Position numbers and translations under genes: made by a program
The notes under the pieces: model-generated
Told to the model about the DNA's origin: nothing
Seen by the model: the letters and a program-made list of their open reading frames with translations, nothing else
Databases searched by the model: none
NCBI RefSeq assembly: GCF_017639205.1
Contig: NZ_CP071139.1
Location: forward strand, 8,927,501 to 8,991,500
Reading direction: 5' to 3'
Length of the DNA stretch: 64,000 nt
Source: Streptomyces nojiriensis
Lineage (GTDB): Bacteria > Actinomycetota > Actinomycetes > Streptomycetales > Streptomycetaceae
Shown here: in pieces, positions 61,617 through 64,000 of the stretch
Layout of the letters: every line of letters starts with the position of its first letter
Position numbering within the stretch: position 1 is the first letter of the stretch

Positions 61617-62030
61617 ATGAGTGAAGTCAGAGACGAGAACGCCGACGCGGATGCTGAACTTGCCTGGAAGGCGGCCGAGTTGGCCACCGAATGGGTTTCG
61701 GTGAGCACACCCTTGACGGAAAGTCAGGGATGGACGCTTGTCGGCCTTCAGCACATGGGCTCGGGACAAGGGGAGATGTACGCCTGGAACAAGGTAGGCG
61801 CCTGGCAGCGGCAGCTGACAGAGGTGCTGGCCGCGGACGACGGAAGCGAGGAGAGCCGCCACCGCGTCACGGCGGCGAAGCGGGCCGCCACCTCGGCCAT
61901 GCGCGACATGCTGCTCGCCGGAATACCCGCGGGGGTGCAGACCAACCAGATCTGGAGGGACGGGCTGGGCCCCGATCCGCGAGAGGAGCTGCGTCGCTTC
62001 GTCGAAACACACACGGGACGAGTGGCCTGA
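61617..62030 (+). CDS. Hypothetical protein
   Basis: 137 residues: DAELAWKAAELATEWVSVST, WTLVGLQHMGSGQGEMYAWN and AAKRAATSAMRDMLLAGIPA. Helical and acidic. ATG with no clear ribosome binding site, so possibly leaderless. No family recognised; under control of the palindrome just upstream (inference). Confidence 0.65.
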   Translation: MSEVRDENADADAELAWKAAELATEWVSVSTPLTESQGWTLVGLQHMGSGQGEMYAWNKVGAWQRQLTEVLAADDGSEESRHRVTAAKRAATSAMRDMLLAGIPAGVQTNQIWRDGLGPDPREELRRFVETHTGRVA

Positions 62031-62193
62031 GCTGACCGCCACCCGGGGATGTCGGCCGGGATCCGCGGTTACCGGACCGAGGCCCTAGGAGCCCCGGACG
62101 GCTGCGGCTGGCCGACGGCACTCCTCCGATGGAACATGAGCGGCCTCGACCGCGGTGCCGGGAACACCGTCCCACCCGCCGGCGTCACCGCCT

Positions 62194-62652
62194 TCATTCA
62201 GGGATGGTGCCGGTGCTGTCGAGCCGTTTGACGCGCGCTACGTTCTCGCGGTCCTCGGCGTCCGTGCTCGCCTCGGCGGCGAACCAGGCGTCGAGGATCT
62301 CCTTGAGTAGCGGTTCCGAGGTCAGGCGCAGGCTGAGCGCGAGCACGTTGGCGTCATTCCAGCGGCGCGCACCGTCCGCCGTGTAGGCGTCCGTGCACAG
62401 GGCCGCGCGTACGCCGGGAACCTTGTTCGCGGCGATCGACGCACCCGTACCGGTCCAGCAGCACACGACGGCCTGGTCGGCGTTCCCGGCGGCGACCTCG
62501 CGGGCCGCCGCCTCCGAGCAGGCTGCCCACTGTGGATCGTCGCCGGGGTTCAGCGCGCCGTACGTCATCACATCGTGTCCGCGGTCGCGCAGTTGCCCGA
62601 GGAGTGCGCGAGCCACGGGTTCGTCCATGTCCGAGGAAACGGAGATCCGCAT
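62194..62652 (-). CDS. RpiB/LacAB-family sugar-phosphate isomerase
   Basis: 152 residues. The family motif appears as CCWTGTGASIAANKVPGV near 67-84 (active-site cysteine and phosphate loop), and the region WNDANVLALSLRLTS near 105 is conserved. Interconverts aldose and ketose phosphates such as ribose 5-phosphate and ribulose 5-phosphate. Full length; cytosolic. It stands alone. Confidence 0.9.
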   Translation of the reverse strand: MRISVSSDMDEPVARALLGQLRDRGHDVMTYGALNPGDDPQWAACSEAAAREVAAGNADQAVVCCWTGTGASIAANKVPGVRAALCTDAYTADGARRWNDANVLALSLRLTSEPLLKEILDAWFAAEASTDAEDRENVARVKRLDSTGTIPE

Positions 62653-62699
62653 GTCCCGAGACTAACCGGCCTGGAGCGGACGGTCTCCGCAGGTCGAGA

Positions 62700-62933
62700 A
62701 GTGATCATGCGCGTGCCGTAGCCCTGGCGTTGCCACTCGCTCGTCACCCGGACCTTCACGATGTGAGCTCGGTGGCACCCGGCACAGGACTGCCAGGTGA
62801 GCCGGGCGAAGTCGTGGCCGCTGCGTTCACAGACCCGGAGCTGCTGGAGACCCGCCCCGTTCCGCAGCGCGTAGTACAACCAGAAGTCCTCGGTGCGATG
62901 CCGCAGGAGCGTTGCGAGGTTCCACTGCGGCAC
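62700..62933 (-). pseudogene. Truncated GNAT acetyltransferase
   Basis: Minus strand: EDFWLYYALRNGAGLQQLRV, SCAGCHRAHIVKVRVTSEW, QRQGYGTRMI. The acetyl-CoA loop Q/R-x-x-G-Y-G-T is visible, after which the gene breaks off. Fragment only. Confidence 0.55.
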
Positions 62934-62941
62934 GAACGCAT

Positions 62942-63216
62942 GAGATCGTCGACGCGCTCGCCGCCGCGGGACTGAAATGCTGGGCGGGCAAGGCGTACCG
63001 AGGCGCCGGCCGACACATCCGAGTCCCCTTCCGTGGCCGCCGGCTCAAGCGATGGAAGCGATGACACAACAACAGCCACGCCAAGATCCGGTGCGTCGGC
63101 GAGCAGGCCATGGCCGCCTGAAAGGCCGGCCGCTACTGCGGAGGCCCGGCTGCAGCCCCAACCGGATCACCAGCATCGTGAAGGCCGTCCTTGTCCTCCA
63201 CCACGCTTCTATCTGA
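62942..63216 (+). pseudogene. C-terminal remnant of an IS transposase
   Basis: Plus strand: EIVDALAAAGLKCWAGKAYR, RHIRVPFRGRRLKRWKR, then across stops SHAKIRCVGEQAMAA and, in another frame, RITSIVKAVLVLHHASI. This is the DDE-domain tail of an IS5/IS4-like transposase with several stops and frameshifts. Confidence 0.6.
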
Positions 63217-63354
63217 GGTTGGAAAAGGCTCACCGTCATCGCGGCGGAGAGGCGGCCGGCCCCCGAAGGAAGGGGCGGCGGTAACCGGAGGGTGATTCGC
63301 GGACCAGGGTCGGGATCCCGCATGCAACAGTGTGGAGGTGTGGCCGACCCTCGG

Positions 63355-63693
63355 TCAGTAGACCCAAATGGGGTGCGAGCTGAACCGGTGCCAGGGCGTG
63401 CCGAAGCTCTCCGTCCAACAGTCCGTGTCCTTCCAGCCGGTGACCTTGTCGGACGCCCGGCCGTCGGGCAGGTACGCGATCAGGTCACCGGTGCAGTCTG
63501 AGTCGTTCGGACCGCTGGCGTCGCGCATGATCAGGATGGTGTGGCCGCTGCGGTTGTAGACCACCCCGCAGAACGGCCACGAGCAATCGTCGCTGCCGGC
63601 GGGCGCGGTCTGACTTGCCACTGCCGCCGGTGCCCCGGCGACCAGCAGCATCGCCGCGGTGGCCGCGGCCACCGCAAGTATGCGGAATCGCAC
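63355..63693 (-). CDS. Small secreted protein
   Basis: 112 residues. Signal peptide 1-26 (RILAVAAATAAMLLVAGAPA, cleavage after AVA). The mature part has four cysteines (DDCSWPFCGV, SDCTGDL, KDTDCW) likely forming two disulfides, and ends HRFSSHPIWVY. Function unknown. Confidence 0.75.
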   Translation of the reverse strand: MRFRILAVAAATAAMLLVAGAPAAVASQTAPAGSDDCSWPFCGVVYNRSGHTILIMRDASGPNDSDCTGDLIAYLPDGRASDKVTGWKDTDCWTESFGTPWHRFSSHPIWVY

Positions 63694-64000
63694 GCTTGTC
63701 CCCTGTCGAAGAGGCCCCGTGTGGATGAGTGTTGGGGCCGGAGGGATGGCAGCGTACCGATGTGTCAGGGGCCGCTATAGCCCCGGAACCGGACACTCTG
63801 TCGGGGCCGGATCAGGCCTCCCGCAGACGCCTGGGGGTGTCGAACCACCGATGACGTCGCCTCGATGGCGTCGCTGCCGAGCTGTCCGCCAGAAGGATGG
63901 CCGGGGCCCACGGCCAGCGGGTCGTGTGTGGTGATCTTCCGACCTCTCGCCAGAGCACGGGATTGATGGCAATCCCTGCCTGGTCGGCCATGTCCCCAGC

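Noticed and set aside
1..64000. CRISPR arrays
   Set aside because: No regularly spaced direct repeats of 23-40 bp were found on reading; the only clustered repeats are the irregular GGCAAGCC motifs.
1..64000. rRNA genes
   Set aside because: No stretch resembling conserved 16S, 23S or 5S segments was seen.

Overview
The window is high-GC actinobacterial DNA, almost certainly Streptomyces. The signs are GC-rich third codon positions, GTG/TTG starts, GTGA/ATGA-coupled genes and Streptomyces-type families (XRE regulators with TPR or DUF5753 tails, SpoIIE-type phosphatase, snapalysin-like proteases, NACHT ATPases). It looks like a chromosome-arm or large-plasmid accessory region. Intact genes alternate with many broken ones and with remnants of Tn554-type elements, IS5-type elements, serine recombinases and integrative-plasmid genes. 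No ribosomal or central housekeeping block is present.

Layout. 0.7-5 kb: DUF1330 protein, marR-MFS operon, dienelactone-hydrolase-like gene, pterin dehydratase/VOC fusion. 5-9 kb: frameshifted small genes, a phage-like HTH gene, a truncated GNAT and Tn554-family debris. 9.4-11.7 kb: arylsulfatase split by an in-frame amber codon. 12-16 kb: graveyard of SDR and XRE fragments, one intact NUDIX gene and a 163-bp MITE. 16.4-28.7 kb (minus strand): a tightly packed gene set with seven NUDIX domains, two kinase-like domains, methyltransferases, a PIG-L deacetylase and an MFS exporter, followed by a GFA protein, a vanX fragment and a secreted peptidase; an acyl carrier protein lies just upstream. 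30-32.5 kb: SDR, alpha/beta hydrolase and TetR genes behind an 18-bp perfect inverted-repeat operator. 33.3-36.4 kb: cyclophane-type radical SAM maturase (AmcB-like), two small proteins and an XRE regulator. 36.9-40 kb: two near-identical kinase-like genes flanking two convergent NUDIX genes. 40-42.5 kb: debris of an integrative plasmid-like element with GGCAAGCC repeats. 42.6-44.7 kb: Fe/2-oxoglutarate dioxygenase plus an unrecognised partner. 45-53 kb: fragments, a tRNA-like gene, a broken snapalysin and a small conserved gene. 53.2-55.9 kb: two-gene NACHT/membrane unit. 57-58.8 kb: an IS5-type element carrying a passenger gene, inserted with a TAA duplication into a gene whose two halves can be rejoined exactly. 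59-64 kb: a metalloprotease-like pair, small unknowns, RpiB-family isomerase, IS debris and a small secreted protein.

How the genes may work together (inference): the 18-28 kb set combines nucleotide-diphosphate hydrolases, small-molecule kinases, SAM methyltransferases, N-deacetylation and export, so it resembles a modification or biosynthetic locus for a nucleotide- or sugar-derived metabolite. One of its methyltransferases resembles the FxLD lanthipeptide-system enzyme, but no FxLD precursor was seen. Many genes carry single-base frameshifts while the remaining codons still read as good family members. This may be real recent decay or residual assembly error, so calls marked as frameshifted should be read with that in mind.
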